DNA from: Caulobacteraceae bacterium
GTDB taxonomy: Bacteria; Pseudomonadota; Alphaproteobacteria; Caulobacterales; Caulobacteraceae
Length of the DNA: 64,000 nt
Direction: 5' to 3'
NCBI GenBank assembly: GCA_027489335.1
Contig: JAIXZX010000012.1
Span: 1-64,000 of the forward strand
In this document: in pieces, positions 1 to 12,704 of the stretch
Layout of the letters: each line of letters opens with the position of its first letter
Position numbering within the stretch: position 1 is the first letter of the stretch
Position numbers and translations under genes: made by a program
The notes under the pieces: model-generated
What the model was told of the DNA's origin: nothing
The model's database searches: none
Seen by the model: only the letters and a program-made list of their open reading frames with translations

Positions 1-1098
1 AACCAGAACCTGTTCCGGGTCGCCAACGAACGCACCACCTTCTCCGAAGCCTTCGGCATGGCCGACCAGGTGCTGCATTCGGGCGTCCGTTCGATCACCG
101 ACCTGATGGTGCTGCCCGGCCTGATCAACCTCGATTTCGCCGACGTCCGCACGGTGATGACCGAGATGGGCAAGGCGATGATGGGCACCGGCGAAGCCTC
201 CGGCGACGATCGCGCCCTGATGGCCGCGCAAAACGCCATTCAGAATCCGCTGCTGGACGAGGTCTCGCTCAAGGGCGCCAAGGCCGTGCTGGTGAACGTC
301 ACCGGTGGTCTGGACATGACCCTGCTGGAAGTCGACGAGGCCGCCAACGCCATCTCCGAACAGGTGGACGCCGAGGCCAACATCATCTTCGGGGCGGCCT
401 TCGATCCGTCCCTGGACGGCATGATCCGCGTGTCGGTGGTCGCCACCGGCATGGACGGCGCCTCCATCGCCGCCATAGAGCCCAAGGCCGAGGTCCGCCG
501 CCCGGCGCCGCCGCAGGCGCCTCACCAGCCTCTGCATACTCCGGTCCGTCAGGCCGAGCCTGTCCGTCAGGTCGCGCCGCCGCAACAACCCGCCTATGTG
601 GAGCGGCCCGCGCCGGCCGCCTACGCGCCTGAGCCCGCGCCCCGCGCGCCGGAGCCGGCTCCGCAGGCCTACGCCCCGCCGCCGCAGCCGCAGGTTCAGC
701 CGCAAGCCCGCGCCCCGGACCCTCAGCCAGCTCCCGCCTATGAGGCGCCAGCCCCTCAGCCGGATCTCTATGCGCGTCCGGCGCCGTCGCCTGAGCCTGC
801 CGCAGAGCGGCCGATCACCCGGATCGTCGATCCCATGGTGGCCGAAGACGATGACGAGCCCCTGTTCGGCGACGCCGCATTTGCGGATGACCGTCGTCAG
901 CGGGGCGGATTTCTGAGCCTGTTTGGCGGTCGCCCCCGGTATGACGCGCCAGCTCCGGCTCCGGCTCCGGCCCCTGCGCCTGCCCGTCATGCGCCTGCCG
1001 CACGCGGCGGCGCTCAGCCGGCCGAGTCGGCGGAGCCAGAGCGGGATGGGGGCGAGGATCTGGAAATCCCGTCCTTCCTGCGCCGACTGGCCAACTAG
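1..1098 (+). CDS. ftsZ: Cell division protein FtsZ, C-terminal part (5' end outside window)
   Basis: Frame 1 is open from base 1 ([37 protein letters not shown]...), FtsZ core, long Pro/Ala-rich linker and terminal peptide [13 protein letters not shown]; followed by lpxC. Confidence 0.97.
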   Translation, partial: NQNLFRVANERTTFSEAFGMADQVLHSGVRSITDLMVLPGLINLDFADVRTVMTEMGKAMMGTGEASGDDRALMAAQNAIQNPLLDEVSLKGAKAVLVNVTGGLDMTLLEVDEAANAISEQVDAEANIIFGAAFDPSLDGMIRVSVVATGMDGASIAAIEPKAEVRRPAPPQAPHQPLHTPVRQAEPVRQVAPPQQPAYVERPAPAAYAPEPAPRAPEPAPQAYAPPPQPQVQPQARAPDPQPAPAYEAPAPQPDLYARPAPSPEPAAERPITRIVDPMVAEDDDEPLFGDAAFADDRRQRGGFLSLFGGRPRYDAPAPAPAPAPAPARHAPAARGGAQPAESAEPERDGGEDLEIPSFLRRLAN

Positions 1099-1137
1099 GT
1101 CTTTCAACCTCGCAGTCTCGGCTGCAAAGCGATTTGA

Positions 1138-1166
1138 AACGGTCGGCCCCCTGGGGCCGGCCGTTT
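1138..1166 (+). terminator. Probable rho-independent terminator after ftsZ
   Basis: aacggtcggcccc-ctg-gggccggccgttttc: GC-rich stem with short T run, 40 nt after the ftsZ stop. Confidence 0.7.
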
Positions 1167-1351
1167 TCGTCGTCTGGGGTCCACTAGCAAGGCATTGAAA
1201 GAGCGGAGTAAATCTGCTCCTGGCTCAAGCGAAACATTCGGAAACAGGACTTGTATTGCGGCGCCGCAGCATAGGTTTTAACCGTCTCCTGGGGCCAATC
1301 GCGGTCGTTTGCGCGCCCGCGTCTCTAAGTTCGGTCAACCAAGGTTTCGTC

Positions 1352-2263
1352 GTGCCCGCAGCCCACGCCTCCGCCCAATCCGCCTTGCAGCACACCGTGC
1401 TCGGCCCCGCCATCTTCGCCGGCGTTGGCGTGCATACCGGCGCCCATGTGCGGGTCTCCGTCCGGCCAGCCCCCACCGATACCGGCATCGTCTTCGTGCG
1501 CACCGATATCACCGATCAGGACAATCGCGTGCCGGCGGCCGCCGAGGCCGTCTGCAAGACCCAGCTCGGGACCGTCATTGGCAACGCCGCGGGTGTGACC
1601 GTCTCCACCATCGAGCACCTGATGGCGGCCTTTGCGACGCTGGGCGTCGATAACGCCATTGTCGAGCTGGACGGCCCGGAAATGCCGATCATGGACGGTT
1701 CGTCCGAACCTTTCGTCCAGATCCTCGACCAGGCCGGCCGCCGTCAGCAGGACGCGCCGCGCCGCTATATTGAGATCCTGGCCCCCATCGAGGTGGTGGA
1801 CGGCGACAAGAGCGCGAAGCTCCTGCCCAGCAGCCAGTTCGAGGTGGCCTTCGAGATCGTCTTTGATTCGCCTGTCATCGGCCGACAGGCCGTTGATCTG
1901 GTGATGACGGAGGACGCCTTCCGCACCGAACTCGCCAACTGCCGGACCTTCGGCTTCGCCCATGAGGTCGAGGCCCTGCGCGCCATGGGCCTGGCCCGGG
2001 GCGGCTCGCTGGAGAACGCCGTGGTGATTGAGGGCGATCGCATCCTCAATCCCGAGGGTCTGCGCCGTCCTGACGAATTCGTGCGCCACAAGGCCCTGGA
2101 CGCCATCGGCGACCTCTATGTGCTCGGCGCGCCGATCCTGGGCCGCTTTGAGGGCCGTCTGGCCGGCCATGGCATCAACAACCAGCTGGTCCGGGCCCTG
2201 GTCGCCCAGCCGGACGCCTGGCGGATCCGCACCTTCGCCCCTGAGCTCGCCCTGGCGGTCTGA
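1352..2263 (+). CDS. lpxC: UDP-3-O-acyl-N-acetylglucosamine deacetylase
   Basis: LQHTVLGPAIFAGVGVHTGAHVRVSVRPA, STIEHLMAAFATLGVDNAIVELDGPEMPIMDGSSEPF, HKALDAIGDLYVLG: LpxC motifs. GTG start at 1352 preferred; the ORF track extends to 1256. Confidence 0.95.
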   Translation: MPAAHASAQSALQHTVLGPAIFAGVGVHTGAHVRVSVRPAPTDTGIVFVRTDITDQDNRVPAAAEAVCKTQLGTVIGNAAGVTVSTIEHLMAAFATLGVDNAIVELDGPEMPIMDGSSEPFVQILDQAGRRQQDAPRRYIEILAPIEVVDGDKSAKLLPSSQFEVAFEIVFDSPVIGRQAVDLVMTEDAFRTELANCRTFGFAHEVEALRAMGLARGGSLENAVVIEGDRILNPEGLRRPDEFVRHKALDAIGDLYVLGAPILGRFEGRLAGHGINNQLVRALVAQPDAWRIRTFAPELALAV

Positions 2264-2340
2264 GCTTCCGTTTGCGCCGGCGCCCGCGTGGTGTAGAAGC
2301 GAGGGCTCGCGGCGCGGGGGCGCGCGTTGGTCCTTTTGAG

Positions 2341-3255
2341 GTGAAGGTGTCTCTGCTTCACAATTCCCTTCGGGGTCCCGCCCTGGCGACCTTGGTCGCC
2401 GCCCTGGCCCTGACGGCCTGCGCCGGACGCGAGGAGCGTCCGCGGCTGGCCTATGAAGAGCGGCCGGTCGAGCTGCTTTACAACACCGGCGCCAATCGCC
2501 TGGATCGCGGCCTGTGGAATCAGGCCGTCGACTATTTCGCTGAGGTCGAGCGGCAGCATCCCTATTCGGTCTGGGCGCGGCGTTCGATCCTGATGACGGC
2601 CTACGCCCAGTATCAGGCCAATGACTACGCCGAGGCGATCGCCAGCGCCGACCGCTTCCTGACCCAGGCGCCGGGCAACCCGGCGGCGGTCTATGCCTAT
2701 TACCTCAAGGCCATCTGCTACTTCGAACAGATCGTTGATGTGGGCCGCGATCAGGCCGCCACCGGTCAGGCCCTGAACGCCCTGCAGGAGGTCGTGCAGC
2801 GCTATCCCGACAGCGAGTACGCCAAGGACGCGCGGCTGAAGATCGACATGGTCCGCGACCAGCTGGCCGGCAAGGAGATGACCGTCGGCCGCTACTACCT
2901 GCGTGACGGCGACGTGCTGGCCGGCATCGGCCGGTTTAAGACCGTGGTCGAGCGCTACGAGACCACCAGCCATACGCCCGAGGCCCTCTACCGCCTGGTG
3001 GAGGCCTATCTGACCCTGGGTCTGACCGAGGAAGCCAAGCGAAACGGCGCGGTCCTCGGCTTCAACTATCCCGGCAGTATCTGGTATCGCGACGCCTACG
3101 AGCTTCTGAACAGCCGCGGCCTGCGTCCGGCCAATGCGCCGGAGGCCCGGTCCAGCGGCGGCTTCTTCTCCCGGCTGCCGTTCGTCGGCGGGCGTGACTC
3201 CGACGAGCTGGAGCGCGACAAGGGCACGACCCTGCGCCCCCCGGCGAGCGAATAG
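2341..3255 (+). CDS. bamD: Outer membrane assembly lipoprotein BamD (ComL/YfiO family)
   Basis: Lipoprotein signal ending LTAC, TPR-like repeats (LYNTGANRLDRGLWNQAVDYFAEVERQHPYSVWARRS), between lpxC and recN. GTG start at 2341 chosen. Confidence 0.93.
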   Translation: MKVSLLHNSLRGPALATLVAALALTACAGREERPRLAYEERPVELLYNTGANRLDRGLWNQAVDYFAEVERQHPYSVWARRSILMTAYAQYQANDYAEAIASADRFLTQAPGNPAAVYAYYLKAICYFEQIVDVGRDQAATGQALNALQEVVQRYPDSEYAKDARLKIDMVRDQLAGKEMTVGRYYLRDGDVLAGIGRFKTVVERYETTSHTPEALYRLVEAYLTLGLTEEAKRNGAVLGFNYPGSIWYRDAYELLNSRGLRPANAPEARSSGGFFSRLPFVGGRDSDELERDKGTTLRPPASE

Positions 3256-3269
3256 AACCTAAGGCGAAC
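3255..3269. promoter_or_regulatory. Putative LexA (SOS) box upstream of recN
   Basis: GAAC-CTAAGGC-GAAC, a perfect GAACN7GAAC (reverse complement GTTCN7GTTC), the established alphaproteobacterial SOS box; 44 bp before the recN ATG. Confidence 0.7.
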
Positions 3270-3313
3270 GGGCGGGCTTCCGCCCGAGGTGATTCCAGGC
3301 AATCTTGCACCCC

Positions 3314-7358
<4,045 letters not shown>

Positions 7359-7379
7359 GGGGCGAGCTACGTACCTCAC

Positions 7380-7467
7380 CGTCACCCTCGGACCTGATCC
7401 GAGGGTCCATGGGCACAGGATGACGGTCCGTGTTCATGGATGGTCGGATCAAGTCCGACCATGACGG
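7380..7467. repeat. REP-like paired palindrome between convergent genes
   Basis: accctcgga-cctga-tccgagggt (7384-7406) and atggtcgga-tcaag-tccgaccat (7440-7462), bounded by cgtca...tgacg. Confidence 0.7.
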
Positions 7468-7481
7468 AAGGGGAATGCGCC

Positions 7482-9296
7482 CTAAAGCGGCGCGCAGGCC
7501 TCTTCCAGCCAGGCCTTCACCTCGGCGTCCACCAGCGGGCCGATCTCGCGCAGCACCCTGGCGTGATAGGCGTCCATCTGGGCGCGCTCCTCAGCGCTCA
7601 GCATCTCCACCACGATCAACCGGCGGTCGATGGGCGCGAGCGTCAGGGTCTCGAAGCCGAGCATGGGCCGCTCGCCGCCTTCGATCTCGTCGGCGGCGGT
7701 GACCACCTGCAGGTTTTCGATGCGGATGCCGTAGGCGCCGGTCTTGTAGTAGCCGGGCTCGTTGGAGACGATCATGCCCGGCTGCAGGGCGACATTGTTG
7801 GGCGCCTTGGAGATCCGCTGTGGCCCTTCATGCACGCCGAGATAGCTGCCCACCCCGTGGCCGGTGCCGTGGTCGTAATCGAGGCCGGCCATCCAGAGCG
7901 GCGCGCGGGCCAGGACATCCAGGGCTGAGCCGCTCGTCCCGGCTGGGAAGCGGATATGGGCGAGCGCCAGGTGGCCCTTGAGCACGAGGGTGAAGCGTTC
8001 GGCCATCTCCTGGCTCGGTTCGCCGATGGCCACGGTGCGGGTCACATCGGTGGTCCCGTCCAGATACTGGCCGCCGGAATCCACCAGCAGCAGGGAGCCG
8101 GCCTCGGTGCGCTTGTTCAGCCGCTCGGTGGGCCGGTAGTGGACGATGGCGCCGTTCGACGCCGCCCCGGCGATGGTGTCGAAGGACAGGTCCTTCAGCG
8201 CGCCGGTGGCCTCGCGGAAGCCTTCCAGGGTCTGCACCACGGTCTTTTCGTCGGGCAGGCTGGTCTGGGCCTCCGTGGCCAGCCAGTGGAGGAAGCGGGC
8301 CAGCGCCCCGCCGTCGCGCACATGGGCCTTGCGCGCGCCCTCGATCTCAACGGCGTTCTTGCAGGCGCGCGGCAGGGCGCAGGGGTCGTCGGCGCGGATC
8401 GTCTGGGCGCCGGCGGCCTCCAGGGTGTCGAAGTACCAGGCCGAGGACTGCCCCGGATCCACCAGCACCTTCTGGCCCTTCAGGTCCGCAAGGGCGCCGG
8501 GCAGGTCGTCCGGCGTCTCCAGGCTCACCTCATTGCCCAGCCAGGCCGGCAGGTCGGCGCTGACCTTGGCGGGATCGAGGAACAGCCGCGCCCGGCCGCT
8601 GGCGTCAAGAATGGCCTGGGCCAGCGGCAGGGGGCTGCGGATCACGTCCCCGCCCCGCACATTGAACAGCCAGGCGATGGAGGCCGGCGCGGTGATGACC
8701 GCAGCCTGAGCGTCCTTGGCCGCCAGGGCCTGGCCGACCCGGGCGCGTTTGGCCGCGGAGTCTTCGCCGGCATAGTCAAGGGGATGGGGGACCACCGGCG
8801 CCTGCGGCTGGGCCGGACGGGCCGCGCCCCAGGCGGCGTCCAGGGGATTGTGCTCGACGGGCTTCAGCTCAGCGCCGGCCTTCTCGACCGCGGCGCGCAC
8901 CCGGGCCAGGCCATCGGGGCTATGCAGGCGGGGGTCGTAGCCGATCGCCTGACCCTTGGCTGCGGCGGTCTCCAGGTAGGCGGGCACGCCGCCCTCGACC
9001 AGATCGCGGATCTCGAACAGGCTCTCATCGACCTGATCGCGGACCTGCAGGGTGTAGCGGCCATCGACGAAGACGGCGGCCTTGTCCTTCAGGATTACCG
9101 CCGCGCCGGCCGAGCCGGTGAAGCCAGTGGCCCAGGCCAGCCGGTCGTTGGCTTCGGGCAGATATTCGTTCTGGTGCTCGTCCTCGTGGGGGACGAGGAA
9201 GCCGTCCAGCTTCTGCTCGGCCATGGCCTGGCGGATCAGGGGCAGGTGGCGGGCGCCAAAGGCGCGCTCGGTGGTCTCATCAAAGGTCTGGCGCAT
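7482..9296 (-). CDS. Aminopeptidase P family protein (M24, Xaa-Pro aminopeptidase)
   Basis: LVDSGGQYLDGTTDVTRTVAIG, DYDHGTGHGVGSYLGVHEGPQRIS, MIVSNEPGYYKTGAYGIRIENL: M24B metal-site motifs. Confidence 0.95.
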   Translation of the reverse strand: MRQTFDETTERAFGARHLPLIRQAMAEQKLDGFLVPHEDEHQNEYLPEANDRLAWATGFTGSAGAAVILKDKAAVFVDGRYTLQVRDQVDESLFEIRDLVEGGVPAYLETAAAKGQAIGYDPRLHSPDGLARVRAAVEKAGAELKPVEHNPLDAAWGAARPAQPQAPVVPHPLDYAGEDSAAKRARVGQALAAKDAQAAVITAPASIAWLFNVRGGDVIRSPLPLAQAILDASGRARLFLDPAKVSADLPAWLGNEVSLETPDDLPGALADLKGQKVLVDPGQSSAWYFDTLEAAGAQTIRADDPCALPRACKNAVEIEGARKAHVRDGGALARFLHWLATEAQTSLPDEKTVVQTLEGFREATGALKDLSFDTIAGAASNGAIVHYRPTERLNKRTEAGSLLLVDSGGQYLDGTTDVTRTVAIGEPSQEMAERFTLVLKGHLALAHIRFPAGTSGSALDVLARAPLWMAGLDYDHGTGHGVGSYLGVHEGPQRISKAPNNVALQPGMIVSNEPGYYKTGAYGIRIENLQVVTAADEIEGGERPMLGFETLTLAPIDRRLIVVEMLSAEERAQMDAYHARVLREIGPLVDAEVKAWLEEACAPL

Positions 9297-9347
9297 AGGC
9301 TAGAAATAAGCCCGGCCGCGCCCGAGCGCCATGGGGATCATGCAGGC

Positions 9348-9821
9348 TCAGACATAGGCGATCAGCCGTCCAAGCGCGCCGACGCACAGCCAGATCGACA
9401 GGGAGCCCAGGGCCATCAGCCGGCCGGCCAGGGGCGGGTCCGTCTCCCAGGTCGCCATACGCCTGCGCCACAGCCGTCGAAAGAGCAGGGCGTGGAACAG
9501 CCCCAGGGCGATCAAGGCCATCTTGGCGCGGAAGATATCGGAGCCGACCATTGGCCCTGCGTCGGCGGCGAACATCACCGAGCCGCTGCCCGCCAGCAGG
9601 ACAAGGCCGCCCAAGGCCATGGGGGTGAGCGCATTGGACAGGGCCGTGACCGGAAGCCCTCGCCAAAGCCCCGCCAGCCTCAGATCGACAATGCCGATCC
9701 CGCCAACCAGCAGGACAAGGCCCAGCAAATGCGCCACGTTGGCCACCGGATAGGCCACGGCTGAACCGCGCGCCCATTGGCCGAGCGCCGAGGCCTCCAG
9801 CAGGGCGGCCAGGGCCTCCAA
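9348..9821 (-). CDS. Membrane protein, DUF6644-like
   Basis: 157 aa with several hydrophobic segments (VANVAHLLGLVLLVGGIGIVDLRLAGLWRG); starts 4 nt after the upstream gene's end. Family from memory. Confidence 0.6.
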   Translation of the reverse strand: MEALAALLEASALGQWARGSAVAYPVANVAHLLGLVLLVGGIGIVDLRLAGLWRGLPVTALSNALTPMALGGLVLLAGSGSVMFAADAGPMVGSDIFRAKMALIALGLFHALLFRRLWRRRMATWETDPPLAGRLMALGSLSIWLCVGALGRLIAYV

Positions 9822-9824
9822 GGC

Positions 9825-10181
9825 TCAGCGCAGCTCGACGGTCTTGCCGGCGGCCGTGATCCGCTCCAGGCGCAGCTCGGCCGTACCGTCGCGGCGGGCA
9901 TAGCCCTCAAGCGTCACGGTCTTGCCGGGACCGAGCATGTCGCGGGTCAGGCCGCGAGCCTCCATTCGAGAGACCGGCGCCAGAATGACGTCCCAGGTCT
10001 TGCCCTGGTGGGCGACCTTGGCCGTCCCATGCGGATTGCCCCAGGTGACATCGGTCAGCGCCGCGGTCACCCGGACGGTCTCGGTGGCGTCATAGGAACT
10101 CCAGCCATGGTGGGCGAGACTGGCGGCGGGGGCGGCGGCCATCGCCAGGGCGGCGGCGGCGATCATCAGGGTCTTGCGCAT
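9825..10181 (-). CDS. Secreted protein, DUF6152-like
   Basis: Signal peptide MRKTLMIAAAALAMAAAPAASLA then HHGWSSYDATETVRVTAALTDVTWGNPHG. Family from memory. Confidence 0.65.
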   Translation of the reverse strand: MRKTLMIAAAALAMAAAPAASLAHHGWSSYDATETVRVTAALTDVTWGNPHGTAKVAHQGKTWDVILAPVSRMEARGLTRDMLGPGKTVTLEGYARRDGTAELRLERITAAGKTVELR

Positions 10182-10252
10182 GATGGGCTCCGGGTCTGGG
10201 GATCTCAGGATAACGCGGATCGGGGCGCAGCCAGATCAAGCGCCCGTGAGGT

Positions 10253-10915
10253 CTAGAGCCGGCGATAGATCATGGTGGAGCCGTCCTCCAGCTTGCCCCG
10301 CAGGCCCGCCCAGGCGCCGCTGGAGTCGTACCAGTTGTCGATCTCGGCCTCGCCGCGCAGGGTCCAGCGGGTGGCCGGCAGCGACTGGCCATTGGCCAGC
10401 TGGACGCTGTCCTGGCCCGCGCGGGCGGCGCGGATCCGCATCAGCTTGCCCAGTTGCGGATTGAACAGCGGGCGGTCTAAGGCCGCGGTGTTCCAGTGGG
10501 TGAGGGGGGCGGCCGAGGCCGGCGCGCTCACCCGGCCTCCGGGTCCCTCAATGCTTACACCGCCGGCCGAGGCCTCGGCGCGGACCTGCTCGACCTTGCC
10601 GTTGGTCTCGGTGCGGGTTGTCAGGCTCGCAAAGCGGTCGCCCTGCCACCGCTCTGTGGCAGTGTGGGCGTAGCGGAAGACCGGCACCGGACCGAGCTTG
10701 ACCCGCATCTCCACCTCAGTGCTGACGCTCAGGCCGCCGCTTGCGCGGGTGAACCGCATCACGTGCTCACCGACCTTGTCCTTGCCGCGATAGACGGCGA
10801 AGGCCAGTCGGCCATTGGCCGGCGCAGCGGCGAAGGCGGCCGGCGAGGCCAGCGCGCCAAGTCCGCCAGCCAGAAGTCCGCGGCGGCTCAGAGTGATCAG
10901 ATCAGGCGGGGTCAT
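10253..10915 (-). CDS. Exported protein, DUF6134-like, with Tat-like signal
   Basis: From ATG at 10915: MTPPDLITLSRRGLLAGGLGALASPAAFAAAPANGRLAFAVYRGKDKVGEHVMRF. The ORF track extends to 11020. Confidence 0.6.
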   Translation of the reverse strand: MTPPDLITLSRRGLLAGGLGALASPAAFAAAPANGRLAFAVYRGKDKVGEHVMRFTRASGGLSVSTEVEMRVKLGPVPVFRYAHTATERWQGDRFASLTTRTETNGKVEQVRAEASAGGVSIEGPGGRVSAPASAAPLTHWNTAALDRPLFNPQLGKLMRIRAARAGQDSVQLANGQSLPATRWTLRGEAEIDNWYDSSGAWAGLRGKLEDGSTMIYRRL

Positions 10916-11021
10916 ATCCAGGGTCTCCGCAGATGGGGTCGTCGGGCCGACAATCGATGGTACGGGCTCACGGCGTTGAGGGATGCCCTTATCCGAGGAA
11001 CAGCCCGTATCCCCGGGCACG

Positions 11022-11052
11022 AAAAAGGGGCGGCCCAGACGGACCGCCCCTC
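11022..11052 (-). terminator. Rho-independent terminator for the 11075-11467 gene
   Basis: On the minus strand: aggggcggtccgtctgggccgccccttttt. Confidence 0.8.
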
Positions 11053-11074
11053 CTGGTCGTGAGCGTACGCAGTG

Positions 11075-11467
11075 TTACATGCCGGTGCGGTCGGCGGCGT
11101 CCTGCGCGGCGTCGGCCGTGTTGGCGGCGGCCTCTTCGGTGGCCGCGGCGGTGCGGTCGGCGGCGGCCGCAGCGCTGTCAGCCACGCTGTCGGCGGCGGC
11201 GCGCGAGCTTTCGGCGGCCTCAGCCGCGGCGTTCTGGGCGCTGGCGGCGGCGTTTTCGACCATGGCTTCCGCCCGGCCGGTGTCACGGGCCATCTCCAGA
11301 TCAGCGGTGTCATCGCCGCTGTTGCCGAAGATGAAGAACATGCCGACCAGGGCGACGATGGCCACGATGCCGGCCACCCACCAGCCGGCCGAGCCGCCGC
11401 TCTTGTGGACGACTTCCCGCTGGACCGGGGGCGGATCGCGACGTTCAGTGTTGGGATCGTAGGTCAT
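11075..11467 (-). CDS. Hypothetical single-pass membrane protein with Ala-rich C-terminal region
   Basis: MTYDPNTERRDPPPVQREVVHKSGGSAGWWVAGIVAIVALVGMFFIFGNSG followed by an Ala-rich probable coiled coil; dedicated terminator. Confidence 0.7.
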   Translation of the reverse strand: MTYDPNTERRDPPPVQREVVHKSGGSAGWWVAGIVAIVALVGMFFIFGNSGDDTADLEMARDTGRAEAMVENAAASAQNAAAEAAESSRAAADSVADSAAAAADRTAAATEEAAANTADAAQDAADRTGM

Positions 11468-11548
11468 GCTTCTCTCCTCAGGGCAGACCGGCTTGGCCGT
11501 GTCTGGCTGCGGATGAGAACGTCGGTCGATCAGGCCGGTTCCGTCAGG

Positions 11549-12415
11549 TCAGTTCCGCTTGAGCACCAGGGTCGACCAGGCGTCGCGGTTCAGGCGCGTG
11601 ACCAGGACAAATCCGCGGGAGCGATAGGCCGCCAGAACTCGGCGCGCCTGCGAGCGTAGCAGGCCCGAAAGGATGGCCACGCCGCCGGGGCGCAGGGCGC
11701 CCTTGATGTCCTGAGACAACATGACCAGGGGCGCGGCCAGGATGTTGGCGAAGACCAGATCATAGGGGGCGTGGGCTCGGACCAGCCGGTGGCCCAGACC
11801 CGAGGCATGGACAAACCGGGCCCGAGCCTGGTTGAGGATAGCGTTCTCCCGGGCGATCCGCACCGAGGGGCGGTCGATGTCGGTGCCGACGGCCACCGGC
11901 GATCCCGTCTTGGCCGCGGCGATGGCCAGGACGCCCGTGCCGGCGCCCACGTCCAGCACGCGATTGAACCGGCCGCGCTTCAGAAGGGCGTCATAGGCCA
12001 GCAGGCAGCCCACGGTCGTCCCGTGGTGACCGGTGCCGAAGGCGGCCCCAGCCTCGATGCGCAGATTGACCGCATTGGGGGGCGCCAGGCCCCGGTCATG
12101 CGCGCCGTAGATGAAGAAGCGCCCGGCCCGCACCGGGGGGAGGCCCGACAGGGCCATGGCCAGCCAGTCGGCGTCGGCCAGCACCTCGGTGGAGACCACG
12201 AGACCCCCGTGACCCTCCAGCACCTCCCGGAGGGAGTCGGCCTCGGCCTGTTCGGTAGGAAAGGCGTCGATGCGCCAGACGTCGCGGTCCTCATCCTCCT
12301 CGAGGATGGAATAGGTCACCGCCTCCAGGCCCGGATGGGCGTCGATGGCCTCGGCGGCGGACTCGGCGACCTTTCGCGGTCCCCGGGCGATGATCTGAAC
12401 AGCGTCGTGCGTCAT
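11549..12415 (-). CDS. prmA: 50S ribosomal protein L11 methyltransferase
   Basis: [26 protein letters not shown]...[44 protein letters not shown]. Confidence 0.93.
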   Translation of the reverse strand: MTHDAVQIIARGPRKVAESAAEAIDAHPGLEAVTYSILEEDEDRDVWRIDAFPTEQAEADSLREVLEGHGGLVVSTEVLADADWLAMALSGLPPVRAGRFFIYGAHDRGLAPPNAVNLRIEAGAAFGTGHHGTTVGCLLAYDALLKRGRFNRVLDVGAGTGVLAIAAAKTGSPVAVGTDIDRPSVRIARENAILNQARARFVHASGLGHRLVRAHAPYDLVFANILAAPLVMLSQDIKGALRPGGVAILSGLLRSQARRVLAAYRSRGFVLVTRLNRDAWSTLVLKRN

Positions 12416-12460
12416 GCGCCTCCTCTAGAGGCGCAGGATCGAGATGGCGAGAGGCAAGGC

Positions 12461-12643
12461 TCAGGAGGCGTCGAGGGTCGCCACTTCCATCGGCGCCGGG
12501 GACACAGGGCTCGGCATATCGGCGCGGTGAACGATCTGGGGGCCGAGCACGGCCTCCTCGAAGGTGATGTCGGGCTTGAACGCCGCGCCCATCAACAGGC
12601 CGCTGGCCGCCGCCAGGGTAATGCCGTGAAACAGAGCCTTCAT
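12461..12643 (-). CDS. Small hypothetical exported protein
   Basis: From ATG at 12643: MKALFHGITLAAASGLLMGAAFKPDITFEEAVLGPQIVHRADMPSPVSPAPMEVATLDAS. Confidence 0.45.
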   Translation of the reverse strand: MKALFHGITLAAASGLLMGAAFKPDITFEEAVLGPQIVHRADMPSPVSPAPMEVATLDAS

Positions 12644-12704
12644 GTGCGCCTCCTTGCGCCGCCTTAAGCGCATGAGGCCCAAGGTGGTTTCACACACGCC
12701 GAAC

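Noticed and set aside
951-990. Short gct-ccg tandem repeat as an independent repeat element
   Set aside because: Encodes the Ala-Pro run in the FtsZ linker; no separate element needed.
7956-9764. 602-aa plus-strand ORF opposite aminopeptidase P
   Set aside because: Shadow ORF of a clear M24 gene; spans two minus-strand genes.
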